From positions 2,172,501-2,236,500 of the forward strand of contig NC_065874.1 in the NCBI RefSeq assembly GCF_933775445.1: a stretch of 64,000 bases of DNA, read 5' to 3'. Under the pieces are notes generated by a model. That model made no database searches. It was not told the DNA's origin and was given only the letters and a program-made list of their open reading frames with translations. Shown piece by piece: positions 62,995 to 64,000 of this stretch; the first letter of the stretch is position 1, and every line of letters begins with the position of its first letter. Source of the DNA: Argentina anserina (lineage: Eukaryota > Streptophyta > Magnoliopsida > Rosales > Rosaceae). A program made the translations under genes and the position numbers.

Positions 62995-63845
62995 ATTTAA
63001 TATATTTAATTATTACGTCAATAAATACGAACCAACTGTCATTTATCATGAATTTGTTAGTCTAAATTTTTTTGTGTTCCTCCAAATCGTATGGTATACT
63101 TTCACGGGTTCTAAAGTAGATTTTATCTTATGCTCAATCTTGTAGTAGCTGTAGTACCCGGATTTGAATATGATGGAGGTCAAGAAAGAAATGAATCAAA
63201 AGTATAGAGGATAAAAAAGATTAAATTTAGCCAATCTTATATAACCGTTATAATAAAGGAATTGAATAAAAATTAGACATTAAAGATAATTAAATACAGA
63301 CTTTTCTAAATATAAGCAACATGTACATAATTTTGATGTCTACATTACAAAAATTATTTCATGCTTAAAGTTCTGATATTTTACCGTATTGACATCAATT
63401 TCACCATTAAATTTTTACTTTTAAAAACAGTAGACGTTCTTTACACCGAAAATATGTCAAAGTACCAATACTGGCGGTCTAGATTATTCCATTTAACAAC
63501 CTCGGTTGGATTTATGTATTTTGTAGTGCTGTGACTCCATGTCTGTCATGTGAGTGTACCTATCGAAAACAAACGAAAGTCCGCTAACGAGGAACCCACC
63601 ATTGAAAACCATTGAATCCAAAACCATTAGCTAGTGAATCTTTTATAGTTTTATTCACAAAAGTAAAAGGCTGCCACTTATCACGAAGCAATTGGATCCT
63701 GACCATGACAGTGGGACCTGACATCACCACATACGCCAAAAAGGAATCGTCTCCAACTCCAACACTCCCGGTGTCTTTGAGTTTATCATCGACTTCTATT
63801 GGTCGATGAAGTTAACCTGAGTCGTCAGAAACTTCATCGCAGAAA
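62995..63845. other. Promoter region of the right-edge gene
   Basis: This is AT-rich sequence becoming more balanced near 63600. No TATA box or other gene was recognised. Confidence 0.45.
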
Positions 63846-63932
63846 ATGGAGGCGCTGCAATGGAGGCTCTTACCTCTGCTTTCACTACTCCTTTCTTTCG
63901 TAGTGTTCTTCTACTTCCAAACCTCATCCACG
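63846..63932 (+). CDS. First exon of a membrane-anchored or secreted protein, cut by the window end
   Basis: The 29-codon exon starts MEALQWRLLPLLSLLLSF and continues hydrophobically to FYFQTSST. It ends at a good donor (ACG|GTCAGT) in phase 0. This is a signal peptide or type II signal anchor, as in Golgi glycosyltransferases and many secreted enzymes. Nothing downstream is available to identify the family, and the ORF could be spurious. Confidence 0.5.
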
Positions 63933-64000
63933 GTCAGTTCTTTCTCTTTTTTTTTACATGTTTTGGTTGCTATTGTTACTCTCCCACTATTGTTTCATTT

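Noticed and set aside
1..64000. tRNA, rRNA, CRISPR arrays or organellar insertions
   Set aside because: I saw no cloverleaf-forming tRNA sequence, rRNA core, regularly spaced direct-repeat array or plastid/mitochondrial gene. A tRNAscan and organelle search would be the decisive test.

Overview
The window is nuclear DNA from a flowering plant. The evidence is short AT-rich GT-AG introns, plant-only protein families and plant transposon types. A eudicot is near certain. A Rosaceae such as a strawberry or rose relative is my impression from sequence style, not something I can prove here. I assembled eleven complete gene models plus two fragments at the window edges. Every exon chain was checked by hand for reading-phase continuity from start to stop.

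Layout, left to right. 1-414: possible 3' end of a gene or a LINE tail. 2606-10998 (+): Mediator subunit MED16, 16 exons. 11493-12223: Mutator-type MITE with a 9-bp target duplication. 13005-19176: complete Copia-type LTR retrotransposon with near-identical LTRs but dead coding capacity, landed just upstream of TRAPPC13 (19371-23861, +). 24874-25859 (-): DUF3700/aluminium-induced family protein. 26825-31350 (-): splicing factor U2AF65. 31397-33945: tandem duplication of the U2AF65 5' flank with a CACTA-like MITE inserted in it. 35933-37366 (+): CBSX5-like protein. 38128-40838 (-): predicted plastid TPR protein. 41930-43345: LINE-like insertion carrying a nested hAT MITE. 44167-46440 (+): AIRP2-like RING E3 ligase. 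47203-47520: long-hairpin MITE. 48015-49873 (+): sphingolipid delta-4 desaturase. 51025-52101 (-): tetraspanin-19-like. 52920-56880 (-): TFIIH subunit TFB2/p52. 57231-57745: inverted-repeat element. 58153-59846 (-): small protein with repeated CX3C motifs. 60892-61542 and 62341-62994: inverted pair of hAT-like elements. 63846 onward (+): first exon of a gene that leaves the window.

There is no operon-like organisation. Three genes act in nuclear gene expression (MED16, U2AF65, TFB2), but their proximity looks coincidental. The other products are for vesicle tethering, plastid function, ubiquitination, sphingolipid synthesis and membrane organisation. The most informative layer is the mobile DNA. 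Four insertions have recognisable target-site duplications (9, 5, 13 and 8 bp). One Copia element may now supply the promoter of TRAPPC13. Several families occur as related or inverted copies inside the window.
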